Shown in pieces: positions 36,591 through 49,279 of a DNA stretch of 64,000 nt. A program made the position numbers and the translations under genes. The notes beneath the pieces were generated by a model. That model was not told where the DNA came from. It saw only the letters and a list, made by a program, of their open reading frames with translations, and ran no database searches. How positions within the stretch are numbered: position 1 is the stretch's first letter; every line of letters begins with the position of its first letter. This stretch comes from Megachile rotundata (lineage: Eukaryota > Arthropoda > Insecta > Hymenoptera > Megachilidae): positions 1,674,001 to 1,738,000 of the forward strand of contig NC_134983.1 in the NCBI RefSeq assembly GCF_050947335.1. The letters run 5' to 3'.

Positions 36591-36704
36591 ATGGCCGAAA
36601 ACAATGGCAGTAGTTATTGAGCTAACTTTGCATTCTCTTACTACTTGTCAACAAAGAAGTTATCTTTAATTAAAAAGCAACTGAAGCATATAACATAGTC
36701 ATAG
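36591..36704 (+). other. Trf2 noncoding first exon with a short upstream ORF
   Basis: Ends at a strong donor (ATAG|GTGAGT) and pairs with the acceptor at 37555 (TTTCCAG), placing the coding ATG nine bases into exon 2. It begins around an AAGATGGC motif, a common YY1/Pho-type core. The ATG in that motif opens a nine-codon frame, MAENNGSSY, stopping at 36618-36620. If the transcript starts upstream of 36591 this uORF could reduce or gate translation. The transcription start itself is not visible. Confidence 0.55.
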
Positions 36705-37564
36705 GTGAGTACAATTCCTATTTTATTTATTACCTTTACCAAAAATTTTAATCTCCTAATTTGATAGGAGGACTATTTAATGCTTATGAGAAATGGGAAT
36801 TATGCTTTTTACCTTCTCTCGCTGTCATTTCATCTCATGTTAAGTAGAAGGTTTTTCAATCAGACGTTGGCTAACGCGTCGAAAATGTATTTTATCATGT
36901 TTTATACTCTATGTCGATACCTTTTTGTGAACGTAATGTTTTAAATGTTTGCAAATTTTTGCAATTTTTCAATCTTGGTAACTTGAAAATTACTTTTAAG
37001 GATATTTCAATTTAGCTTAAAAACCTATTGTTTCTTTATATAAATATCAACCCATATTTTTAAACACAATTGCCTGTTTAATATATACTATTCATGTCAC
37101 AATAATGTCATGTAATGTTTTATAACATTTCCGTAATATTTTATACAAAATGTTATTAATTAATTTAATTTTTATATTGGAAAACATGAAACTTATTTCC
37201 TGTTTTACAAATCATAACTTCTTTTTTAAATGCAACTATTTTTCAGTGATCAATTTTATATAAATCAAAAAATTTTTATTTCTGTGTACATAACATAAAC
37301 AGAGTTGATATCAAAAAATAAGAATCCGAATAAAAAGAAGTAATGTGACTCAAAATCAAATTTAAAATAAAGGTATAAATTTATATGTATTCATTACAAT
37401 ATTAACATTGTTTTAATTGTTGTGATATGATAGTGAAGCATATTATATTTGATAATGTGTAATTCTATTGATTTTCATTTTTGTATAAAATTTTAAATAT
37501 TTAAGGTCATACAGTATGGTATATTATATATGAGTATTACTTTTATTATTTCCAGATATATATT

Positions 37565-40500
37565 ATGGCAACTGCTATTCAGAAGAATGGCGTGAAACCT
37601 TTAACAAATTCATCAATAAATCATGTAGAAGATGTAAATAATTTAGACAATACAGATATATGTAAAGAAGAACAAGATGAAAGACTATTTGATAGACAGA
37701 TCCAACCTTATGTGGATACTCCTGAACAAGAACCTCGAGAATTGGATATTGTTATCAATAATGTAGTTTGCAGCTTTAGTGTTAGATGTCATTTAAATTT
37801 ACGAGAAATTGCACTTAATGGATCTAATGTGGAATACAGGAGAGAAAGTGGGGTATGTTTAAAAATAATTTTATTGTGTGTTTTTATTAATAAAATATTA
37901 AATGTGCAGGGAGTTTCAAATTTTTTCTAAAGAACATTATCAATATATTCTACAAGTAAAAGTAAGAAAAAAAGTATTATATAAAAATAGACTCTTAAAT
38001 AATTTATTAAAAAGTTCTAATAAAAGTATAAAACTACAATGGACTGCCTTTTCATTTAATAGTATATAAGAATAGATTGCTGATTCATATTATATCTTCA
38101 TTTAAAAAATGATATCAATTATAATGGATGTTGATGTTTGGAAAATAGAATCTATTTATTGCAAACTATAAAAGAAAAAGTTTATCAATTAAAATCCTTT
38201 TCATCTCAGAAATGAATGCAAAGAATTTATAATATATTTGCAGCTGTTAAAGAAAATGAACAAAAGATCAATAGTACACTGGATTCCATTTTCTATAGAT
38301 GCCAGTACTACATTCATAAATTCATAATTTTATTAAAGTTACAAACAGACAACATTTTGAAGTATATTAATGTAAATTGATAATCTATTCCTATGGAGTA
38401 TTGTACATGGAAGCAATTCATTATCATTTTATGCTTATATTAATACTTTTCAATGCAACAGTTAAATATCATTTTATACTTATAACTTTTCAATAAAGCA
38501 TTTAAGAGCTCATTAGTGTATATTCTTTTTCTATTTTTCTATGTAAAGTGTTTTATTAAAATCTTATAAAGATTTATGTAAGGAGATACTCTACCTTATA
38601 CATAACATAAATTAAAAGAAAAAAATTGAGGTCTACTATTTGATATAATACAAAAAGATATTATTCACTATGATGATGATGATTTCAATATGATCAAATA
38701 TATATACACTACTGTTCATAAGTATCTGGACACTTTCTTTCATTATATAAAACATAGTTGAACTCTGTATGAAAGGTATTTAGGGCTATTATATCATTTG
38801 TAATAATTATTATTATCTTTTTTGAAGTATCATAACGTAATAGAATTAATTTTTAAGTACAAATTATACAACGAGAGTGTAAAAGTAAAATCTAATGGAA
38901 CGCTTTCGATGCTAAAAAAAAACTCAATTTCTACTTTGTTTCATTTCTATGATGCAGAACGTATTCAAAGAGTTCTTCGATATGTTTCAAATGTTTGTAA
39001 GCTGTATAGACGTTCAGGTTCCCTCAATGGAGATAAGAATGGAGGTAACGCTATGCACTCGCCAGTTTCGGTTTAGTTCGTCTGTAGCCTCTTTGCCATC
39101 GAGACATGAGTTCCAAACAAGAATTATCAATCGAAAAACGTTCCAGTATTCTGACCCTGGCAGAAAAAAAAATCGATTTTAATTACTGTTGCAGATAATT
39201 AAATAACTTTTATGCAACGCGAATACATATTTCACTCGTGTCCGGATACTTATGAACGGTAATAATATATGGTTTAAGGTCAAGTTCATTTTTTCTTATA
39301 GTTTGAATTTCTCATTCTTTTATATGTGTAAGCAAGGGGAGTTGCTTTAAAAGTTAATAGTTTACAAGATATTTACAAATGAAATAAACAAAGATAGTTT
39401 TCTTAGAAATAAATGTAAATGTATAATTGAAACTATAAAGTTACAGTTTTTTGTAAACACTTATTTTTCTAGGTTTTATAATTTTATCTAACATAACAGA
39501 AATAAAAAAAATTAATCTATATTAAAACTAAAAGCATGAGATTGATCTTCAAATTTCCTTTAAGTTTCTACCCACACTAAAATCATTGTCTTCATACCGC
39601 ATTCTCCTTGAATTTGTACAACTTTTTTATACACTACATCTTTTTATTATTTTAAGAAAATAAAATTTGTAAGTGAAGATAAAAATTTACATGATTTAAT
39701 ACATTTTATCCTTGCATGACATTTTTTAGATTGGTTTATCTGTATCCTTGCAAACTCTTTTTGAACTGTTTCTTTTTAGAATTTTAAGATCTTAAATGAT
39801 CTTAAGATACTCAATATTTTAGAGTATATTTCAAATTCCATTGTGAAAAATTATTATTGCAACAAATATTGAAACATCTCATTGGTATACTTTAAACATT
39901 TTTTTTATAAATTTTTTCTAGGTCTTTTATTAGATTTGTTAATTGTTTAATAGCTTGTAGTTCTGCTTGTGTGTAATCATTGTACAAGATGAAATAGAAA
40001 ACTGCATCAAAAAGTACACAGTAGAATCATTTGTTTGTAAATCCTATTTGTTTATTTGAATCTAATGACACATAGAAAACATAAAAGTACCATATAATTT
40101 TGTTGTATACTTCCTTCTTATACATAGTGTGTTGAGCAAGTTTCTTTTTGCATAGATATTTTCTACACAGTTCACTAATATTTCTTTTCCATTATCATAA
40201 TGTACAGAAAAATCTATGAAATTCTAGTTTTTAAATAAAGATTATTTATTTATGCAAAGTGATAATCATATGAAAAATGAAGTATTTTGTAAAGTATACA
40301 GTAACACCTTTTGTACGTAAAATAATTTAAAAAATCCATTTATGCAAAAACAGATCATATAATTGCATTTTAAAAAGAACTACAATTGTCCTTAGAGTAC
40401 TATAAACCATGTATAAGTTTTGTTATATAATTTGTTTTTACTTCGCTTACTACAAAGTTATAATCTAATCAAATTATAGCATTGTTCTTCATGTATTTTA

Positions 40501-42087
40501 ACAGTTCAGATTCAATTCAAAATTGTATTAAATAAGAATGTAATTAACAAGAAAAAAGTTTGAAGCTATTAATTATAAATAATTTTGAAATCCTTATATT
40601 ATGATTAAATTATAATAGTCTTTTCGTAAATTAAAACAGTTTTTGATCATACATCAATTTTATATTACTTAAGATTCCCTAGTTTATTTTATAATAATTC
40701 AGATAAAGTTAAGTTTTATTCCTATTTTACCTAAAAATGAAAACAAAATCATATAAAATACAACCTTTTGAAGGTACAAATACTTTCTGCTTATGATACA
40801 ATATTGCAATGAAAGTTATTAATTTTGCATTGAGAAAAATAATTTATTTTCAATGTATATTACACAATAATTATGGACAGTGTTTTTTGTGCATTTATAC
40901 CTGTTATAGATGATAACAATGAAACTGAGGAGACCCTATACCACTGCTTCTATATGGTCTTCTGGTAAAGTTACATGTACTGGTGCAACTAGTGAAGTTC
41001 AAGCAAAGATTGCAGCACGTCGATTTGCTCGCTCACTTCAGAAACTTGGATTTAAAGTGCGATTTAATAATTATAGAGTAGTTAATGTATTGGGTACATG
41101 TTGCATGCCATTCGCAATCAAGATAACATCATTTTCATTGTACCATAAAGAAAATGCAGAGTAAGTATGTTAAGTATAAGTAATATATTATGTATATACG
41201 TATTCTATATATATTTCCAAAGTGACATATTTCTAAAAACGTAATTTTTGAGTTATCACTATGAAACCGTTGTAGAAGCACATTTCAAATAATTATGAAA
41301 TTCTTATCCATATATCTTCCTAATTTAACTCATAAGGAGCAATCATTGTGTTTTTTCTTGATTTGTATGGAATTCTCTACTACGTTCTATAAATGCATTT
41401 TATTATGACAATAATAATAATAAATGAATAAAATTTTGCATCTGTTATATACACATTTAACTGGATGATTACATGTACATATTAATTGGGTAATATACTT
41501 TTTGGGTTATATCATTTTTTAAATACATATGCGATGTAACATATATATGTATACACTCTTATATATACATATAGTATATTGTATGATATAAATACAAATA
41601 CATTTTCTTGTACTATGTTATATTTGTATTTATTAACAATCATTATATTTTTCATTTAGTTATGAGCCAGAACTACATCCTGGTGTTACATATAAGTTGA
41701 AAGAACCAAAAGCTACATTGAAGATATTTTCTACAGGTAGCGTTACCGTAACAGGTTTGTAATATGATTCACTTTAAATTATTTTGCTTTAAAAATTATG
41801 TTCATCTCCAGTCATTTTGATTTATTAAATGTATTGTAATTTTTACAGCTCCTAATGTCGCTGCTGTTCAAGCAGCAATTGAATATATTTATCCACTAGT
41901 CTATGAGTTTCGTAAAGAAAGAACAGCAGAAGATGAACTTGCCTTAACTACGAAAAAGCGAAAATCGGGACTAAATAAAAGAAATCGTGATAAGTTCCTA
42001 AATGATCCAGAGTATATATATGATACCATGTTTTCGGATGAGGAGGATGAAGAAGAAGAGGTTGAGAGTGATGCCAGTTGGGACTGA
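37565..42087 (+). CDS. Trf2: TATA-box-binding-protein-like factor (TBPL1/TRF2)
   Basis: Core-promoter factor that replaces TBP at TATA-less promoters, for example histone H1 and ribosomal-protein genes in flies, by binding TFIIA and TFIIB in the nucleus. Coding exons: 37565-37852, 40910-41160, 41660-41754, 41849-42087, giving 290 aa. Residues 1-60 are an acidic, low-complexity leader. The TBP-type saddle begins at ELDIVINNVVCSFSVRCHLN. The second repeat contains TTASIWSSGKVTCTGATSE, KLGFKVRFNNYRVVNVLG, YEPELHPGVTYKL and IFSTGSVTVT, matching TBPL1 rather than TBP. The tail is lysine-rich, then strongly acidic (SDEEDEEEEVESD), longer than in vertebrate TBPL1 (186 aa) but far shorter than fly Trf2. 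Intron 1 of the coding part is 3 kb and carries a Tc1-like MITE. Confidence 0.95.
38706..39266. mobile_element. Tc1/mariner-like MITE in Trf2 intron
   Basis: 'ctgttcataagtatctggac' at the left is matched by 'gtccggatacttatgaacgg' at the right, giving ~28-bp inverted repeats in a TA-rich target. Length ~560 bp. Two overlapping short ORFs inside show no transposase motif, so it is non-autonomous. Confidence 0.8.
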
Positions 42088-45000
42088 GCTACTTACTTTG
42101 TTGCTCTTCTGTTAATTGTGAAACTGTTATATCTTGTTCTTGGAAAAGTAGATACATACTAGTTTGTGTATAAAAGTGTTATCATAAAGAGTGAAGTGGA
42201 ACATGTTTTCTCTTTGTGAAAAGGAACTATGTGTGAGTGCTAGAGACAAATAAGTATGCATAAGTACTTTAATTATAGTTACATTAACATTAAATCAACT
42301 GAACTGAATTTCATCGTCACAATAATATTGTCATAATTTACTTTCGTTAATAATATACATAAGTACATAGATATATTCATACACATGCATGTATATATCT
42401 ATGTACATGTAAATGATATATATAAAAATAATATTGAACACATAATCATTTTGTCTAGAAATCAATTTTTTCGACTTTCATTTAAAGTTTTCATTTTTTC
42501 TTTTCATATATTTTCTTTTTGACAGAACTTAGTTTATTTAAGTAATTACAAACAGTTTTAAAATGAAATTTATTAGTAATTATATTTCTTTATGATTTAG
42601 GCAATGAAGTGATATATGCTTCTTAAATTTTTTTGTTATGTACAATTGACACATTATGTCCTGAAGTATTTTGGCAGTAATGGAAGCATATATATTTTTG
42701 CTGTCTTTTATTTTATTTCTTCACTTCTTACTTCTTACTGTAGGTATAACCTATTTTTGCCTAATTAACATACTGTGCCAAAGATGGATGTTCAAAATTT
42801 GAGATAAAGCGATCAAAGTGACATCTAAGAAACTAAAATTTTCGTTTATTATAACAATTAATTTTTTTTATTGTAGTGACATGTTTCAGTGGACATGAAA
42901 TATTTTATAATGATTTTTTGTATTCTATAGTAAATACAAAAAAGTCGTATATAATTTGGTATATTAATTTCAAAATCATGTTGGGAGCTATTATGCATAA
43001 AAAGACCGAAAAAATTGCATATTGTAAAGTTCTTTTTTTAAATTATGAAAGTAATTTAATAGTCAATGTTCCTTTCAGATAGTATTATGTTTCATGTCTA
43101 TTTACATTGTCAGTAGAAGACATAATATAAAATGCATATTAAATTTATTGAGAACATATGAGAAAATTACATAGGCCTGATTGTAGTACCCTGAAATGTG
43201 GTTTCATTATTTATAATTATAACTTTGTACAGACATTAGCTTCAAAATTGAATTTTAGTTATTATAACTTGTCAGTTAAATTTCTTGTTTTTGTTACTAT
43301 AAAATATGCTTAATATAAATCATAAATTGTAATAAATTGAAATATTACACTGAATGTTTTAGGTGTTGCAACAAAGGTTTAGAAAATAGAGTAGATTTTG
43401 GTAACATATTACTTATAATTTCTTACATGCAATCATCTGCATATAAGATCTTAATCACTATTTATTTATCGCTTGCAGTATCCTCATGATGATAAGTGCA
43501 TTTGAATCATGTTATTTTTATTGTTGATATATATTATAGTTCGAAGAATAATAAATATTACGATATTTCTTTCTGAAAATATTCAGCAATTAAAATCTGA
43601 TACGTCTTAAATATGAGAAGCTTGACTGACATATGGTTATTTTTAAATTCTGTTCTACATTAAAAATTGCTATTATATGTAAAACAAAATTTTATATAAG
43701 TAATTGTAATGTAAGAAATCTTTTTCACCTATTTTTCAATCATTTAAGTATAATAGTGTGAATTTTTCGTAAGATATATTTGTAAATAAAACAAGTTAAT
43801 CAGATAAATCAGTACGCAATCAGTTGTACATTTCTCAATGATTATTACATAATATGCGTACTTTATAATTGTTACTAATCATATATATCATTAATTATTT
43901 TCTTTTCATATCACAAGAATGTGGGTGTAAAAAGATATTGGCAATACCTTTAAATATCATAATAAATATTAATCTGTACCTCGTGCCATACAAAATACTA
44001 TTCGTACACTAAGCTTAGTTAAATTTTCGTAACTTCTTATGGTTTATTGATTGTACATTAAACAAATTTCCTACGAAGAAGCTATAGTCACTGCCCTTAT
44101 TGTATTCAATGCAAAACTTGAGGACTTCACTTTGACAAAATTTCTAATATCAAGGAGAAACTATATAAACAAATTAGGTTTATTTTGTTTAATTATATCT
44201 ACATAAAACATAATTGAACGGATGAAAATTGTTATTTTTGAAATGGTAACAGTGTCAGAATCATCACATTATGAAATATTAACATATGTATTTGTTTTAT
44301 TTATATCTACATTTCATTATCTTTAAATATAATTTAAAAGCATTCGTTATGTAAAATATCTAATATTTTTGAAATTATATTAATATACGTTCAAATAACA
44401 AAATTTTCGATAGTTTCAAAATTTTTACAAAAACATTACACAAATCGATATTTACTCATTGTATTATAAATGTAATCAATTTGTTTTTCCTTGATTTCTA
44501 AAAAGCCAAAATATTTTTAAAAAGCTGCATTTTATTGTGAACATATTGCATACATTCTATTATTTTATTCAAATTAAAATGAAGTCTATTCACATAACAT
44601 GTTTTACAGAAAGTAGTTGATTACTTTATTAATCCAAGTCTTCAGATAATATACAAATTTCTGGCATTGTTCCATTAACTTCAAAATATGATTAAATTGT
44701 TTAAAAAGTTCAGTGACACAATACTTTCTCTAAATAAGCATATGTTTTTGCAACAAGCAATAAAGGATATTTCATAGTACTTGTTAATGGATTGTAACGC
44801 ACATTATGAATTTTTAATACTGCAAGATATTTTTTTTATGTTATATCATGAAAACTAAATATTGTGATAATAACTTTAAGTACTGGGAATTCCTTATAAT
44901 ACTATTGATGTACGATTGTATGCATGGAGTACAGAAACATTTACTAGTTTTATATCAAATACAAAAAATAAGGTAATCATTATTAAAAATTCATATCATT

Positions 45001-48000
45001 TTCATGAAAGAATTTAAAAATGGGATATATTTTCTTCACTATATTTAAAATAAATTATTATGTTTACATGATTCTTTACACATTTTTCCAATTATAACTG
45101 CCAAATAGACTTTTTTTCTGAGATTCAATCACTAATAATAATAAAACTTTCCCTTTTGATATCATACATTATTATTTTTTCCATTATATTTCATTGATAC
45201 TCATCAAAAGTTGTTGATACAGTTAGCAATGAATTTGCACTCAAATTCAGCTTAATGTCAATATGGAACTGCAGTGGTTTTATTAGTATTACATATAATT
45301 CAAATTAAGTTTTAAATAAATCACTGTTTATTACTATTAAACTGCCAATTTCAAACTCTATGTAATGCTATTTTAATAGTTTAATTACAAAGGACATAAT
45401 AGCTTCAATGATTTTATCGAATTCATGACAATAAGATATTATTATGGTTTATTACTGTATCGTTATATATCTACAATAAATTTTTCTTAACAGTAATTTA
45501 TAATTTATCTGCTATCTTTGTACTGTACTGCTATTAGGCTTCGTATTTAAGGTAACAGACGCAGTATAACTATCAAACACTGCTATACATGTTTGTATTT
45601 TTTATTGACCTTTAGATGTGTATATTTTTAATATCAAACATTGTTTTGTGTTGCACATTCTATCCACTTCAAATGAATAATTGTAATTATATTATACTGT
45701 AATTCATTCAATAGAGCAAACAAAAATGGTTTCGGTTATTCAAAATATGTAAAATAATGTGCACTTTTACCAAATTTGCTAAATTCAATGTACATTATTA
45801 TTTCTACAAAGAGATTTACATTCCGGGCCTTTGACACAACTATTTTCTAGTCCGAAAATATATATATGTACACCAAAGACAGTTCATGAAAGCATGTTAA
45901 AACTTAAAATAGTATAAGTAACATGAATACATTGCTCAAGATTGATTAAATTTAATTACACTGTTCAGAACAGCACGTAATAAGTAATTTTTCAGAATAT
46001 TTCAATGTTAAATTATACAAAAATAGATGCATTAGAAATTTTGGTAGAGGTGAACATTCTCTGTCAATTCCGTATGTACTATATATCCATAATATTTATA
46101 AACAAAGAATGTGTCAACAGTAAATTATGATTTATTTGTATTAAGCTTTATTGATTATTATATTTTTATATATATAAATAGCTACACATAAACCGGCATA
46201 CATAGTTATCCTAAAACTATTTGAACTCGGTTCACTCTCTATTCAATGTAAACCATTTTTAAAAGATACTAATGTTACGATATTAAGTAATGCTTTATAG
46301 GCTCGAACGACTCATTAAAATTAGTACTAGTTTACAATACATTATGGTCGATAGAAATGCTAATTTCTTGATGTTACAATTGTGGATCTAAGTATTTACA
46401 ATGTTTAAATCATTTTTCTTAGTATGATAATACAATATCATATAACAGCAACATTTTAGAATTAAAAAAAAAGATGTAGACAGATAATGGTATTATATTA
46501 ATATAATAATGGTATTGTATTATTTATACTAATATTTAGAATGAATTTTTAATTTAATTCAGTATTAAAGTACTGAGTTAATAATTTTACATTAACAATT
46601 ATTATTAAAAATATACTCATCATTTATACGTTTTCCGGAAATCAATTTCACATGTATTTTTTGCTGTAATAATTTTTTGGTTTACAAATTATTCACATTT
46701 AGTACTTTATTTTAAAATCATTTCTTCCCAATAATTTTTCAATAGCTTATTAATAATAACAATAACATATATTATATATAATGTAAAAGCTATAGATGTA
46801 TCCATGTAGACAAATATTACATTAATAGCATGGCCTCTTCTAGAAGCAATATGAATTTAGATATGTCTAATGGAACATTACAAATTTTAAATTTAAGAGA
46901 TGTTCACACTCACTGTTTTTAAAGTAAGGCGTACTGTATAATGTATTATTGAATGACTATTTTTAAACGAAAATAGAAATTTTTCAATCTATTGCAATGT
47001 ATACACTAAATATAATGCATGAATTAAGTAAGACAAATTTAAAAATGTATAAAAAAAGCATATAGTTTGTAAGTTATGAACCCATTTCATGATAGGTGTT
47101 CATGATAATTTATATGTAACTTTTCATTAGACAGATACATACTAAAGACTGTTGCATAAACTGTAAATGAAAATTTGTATGTAAATCAGAAAAAATAAAA
47201 CATAATCAATTAATTTAAACAAATTTATTTTGCGCTTAAGTAGTCATAAATTATATAAATTCTGTTATAAGGTTATTTAATATACTTTAAAAAATTTACA
47301 TACATCACCTTACTATGTTTCCATTACTATAAAAATTTTATACATTTTTAATTTGCATACTAATTACATCTTGATTAGTATGTCCGATCTAAAAGTTAGT
47401 AATAATGGAAATTGGAAAAGTTTAGACTCCTGTTATATGTATTTCTTCATACATGTACCATGTTTTAGCAGTAACAAAAACATTTTTAATAATTCTTAAT
47501 TATAAATTTATATAAAATTCATAATATTTGCAAGCATTTTAGGGAACGAACTTTATTATGAAGCCAAATTTAATACAATTAAACAATGTTTCATTTTACT
47601 GAAGTAAGATTTAACTTACAATTTTGACCTACATTATTAGTATAGCTTTCAATAGCGATCGTCAACGCATGTAAGATTATTGGTTGTCATGTTAATGTTT
47701 TCTAAATATCTCAAAAATTAAAGAACTTGACAAAAGTTATTAAAAAGTAATTAAAAATCAGATTTAAACTTTATTTAAATTAAAGGTGGCTTCTGTAAAG
47801 TGAACATTTATCAAAAATATTCAAATTGTTAGTTATATATTTTTTGTATATAAACAACGCCCAAATGGGATATACATATATAGATATGAATGTACAGATA
47901 TGGAAGATATCAAAAGTACGCAATTTATATTTATTATGTTACATACAGTAAAGATTCGACATAAACGAAAATGTTTTCCCCACCACTTGAGGAGAAGACC

Positions 48001-49279
48001 CGTTCGAGAAGTCCAGAAGCTTGCTTGCCGAAAAATGTAATGTGAACCTGGTTCATAATCTGATCTGTGAGACAATATTAATACAAGTGTAAAACTTTTG
48101 TATTCTTGATTTTCTTTTTATGAAGCTTTTACCAACATTAGCGTAACATTTATCTGATAAAAATTAGACTATATTAATTGGTTTATTTGATGATAAATAT
48201 TTTTAACGCAGTGGAAGACAGCGAATAAGAAAGAAGTGACGTTGCTATTGTGGTAATTGATCAATTAAAAGTCTGTTGTATTGTTCTTAATTGCAACATG
48301 TTGCAAATTTTTTTTATACAACTTTTACCAACTTTGGTGACGTTTTTCTGATTAAAATGAAATCAAACCTGACATGTATTTACTTGTAACAAATTATTAG
48401 TGTGGTCTCATTTTAGTCGGGAAAATGTCGCAAATATTTTGATGAAGGTTTCATAAGAAAAAAATAAAAAATAAAAATGTTTTATGTTTACATTAGGATT
48501 ATTTCACCAATAACGTGCTACTTTTCTACGTTCGGCAAAACATTAATAAATGTAAGAACTACATGGTATAAGCGACAGTTCAGAGCTAATAGATTTACAT
48601 ATATCGAATGTTTACTGTACCTCGTAAACAATTAGGAATAGAAAATTTTATGTGTAAAAGTTAAATCATATTAGACAGTACATAATATGCAATTAATTTT
48701 ATGCGCTTTTATGCATAGGTGCACCTGAAAAATGCAACTGCACTTATTTTCTTTAAGTACTAACATAAATAAGACCTAAACTTATTCGTTAAGAAGTTAT
48801 TGAAGCTAAAAGTTCACCGAATTATTTCAGTATACATATATCTCCAGAACTGAATAAATTATTTTAATTTTATTTTTACTTTTTCTTAAATACATTTCAT
48901 ATTAATTTTCTTTATTTTAATAAACTTTATAATTTATTATACTAATTATTTTATTAATATTAATATTCATAAAATTTATTTATATCCAATAAAATTATTT
49001 AATCATTTTTGTTATAATTTTATAATGTAAAATATGTACATTCAAATTTTAACATTTATGTAAATTAAAAAATTAGAATAAATTAAAACTTAAAAATCTA
49101 ATCTAATTAAAAAAAGTCTTCATCGATTTTGCGTAAGAAAAAAGCTGCTTAAAATCATGCTCCAACAATAGTAAAGGAATATTGAAATCATACGATGCTG
49201 TTATACCAGAAATACTTCATTATAATTATGTTTAAAAATTAATTAAAAACAAATACATACTTTTTTAGACTTAAATTCG
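42088..49279. other. 7-kb gene-poor AT-rich stretch between Trf2 and CENP-I
   Basis: The two flanking genes converge here. No supported coding gene; most open frames are tiny. The first part (42088 to about 43800, with several AATAAA signals such as near 43788) may be Trf2 3' UTR. A GC-richer, exon-like island is described separately at 47950-48068. Two diverged copies of a ~60-bp motif ('ttaccaac...ctgat') lie near 48127-48165 and 48320-48355. Confidence 0.5.
47950..48068. other. Exon-like conserved-looking island
   Basis: A ~110-bp block is clearly less AT-rich than its surroundings. On the minus strand it follows a fair acceptor (TGTCTCACAG) and is open in two frames. One reads DQIMNQVHITFFGKQ...SLLYVT then TAA; the other reads SDYEPGSHYIFRQASFW and onward. 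On the plus strand it is bordered by 'acatacag' and 'ctGTGAGA', which could be an acceptor and a donor. I cannot decide strand, frame or gene. It could be an orphan exon, an alternative 3' exon of a neighbour, or a transposon remnant. Confidence 0.3.

Noticed and set aside
38822..39182. Two overlapping ORFs in the Tc1-like MITE
   Set aside because: No DDE or helix-turn-helix motif; the lengths fit chance frames in a non-autonomous element.
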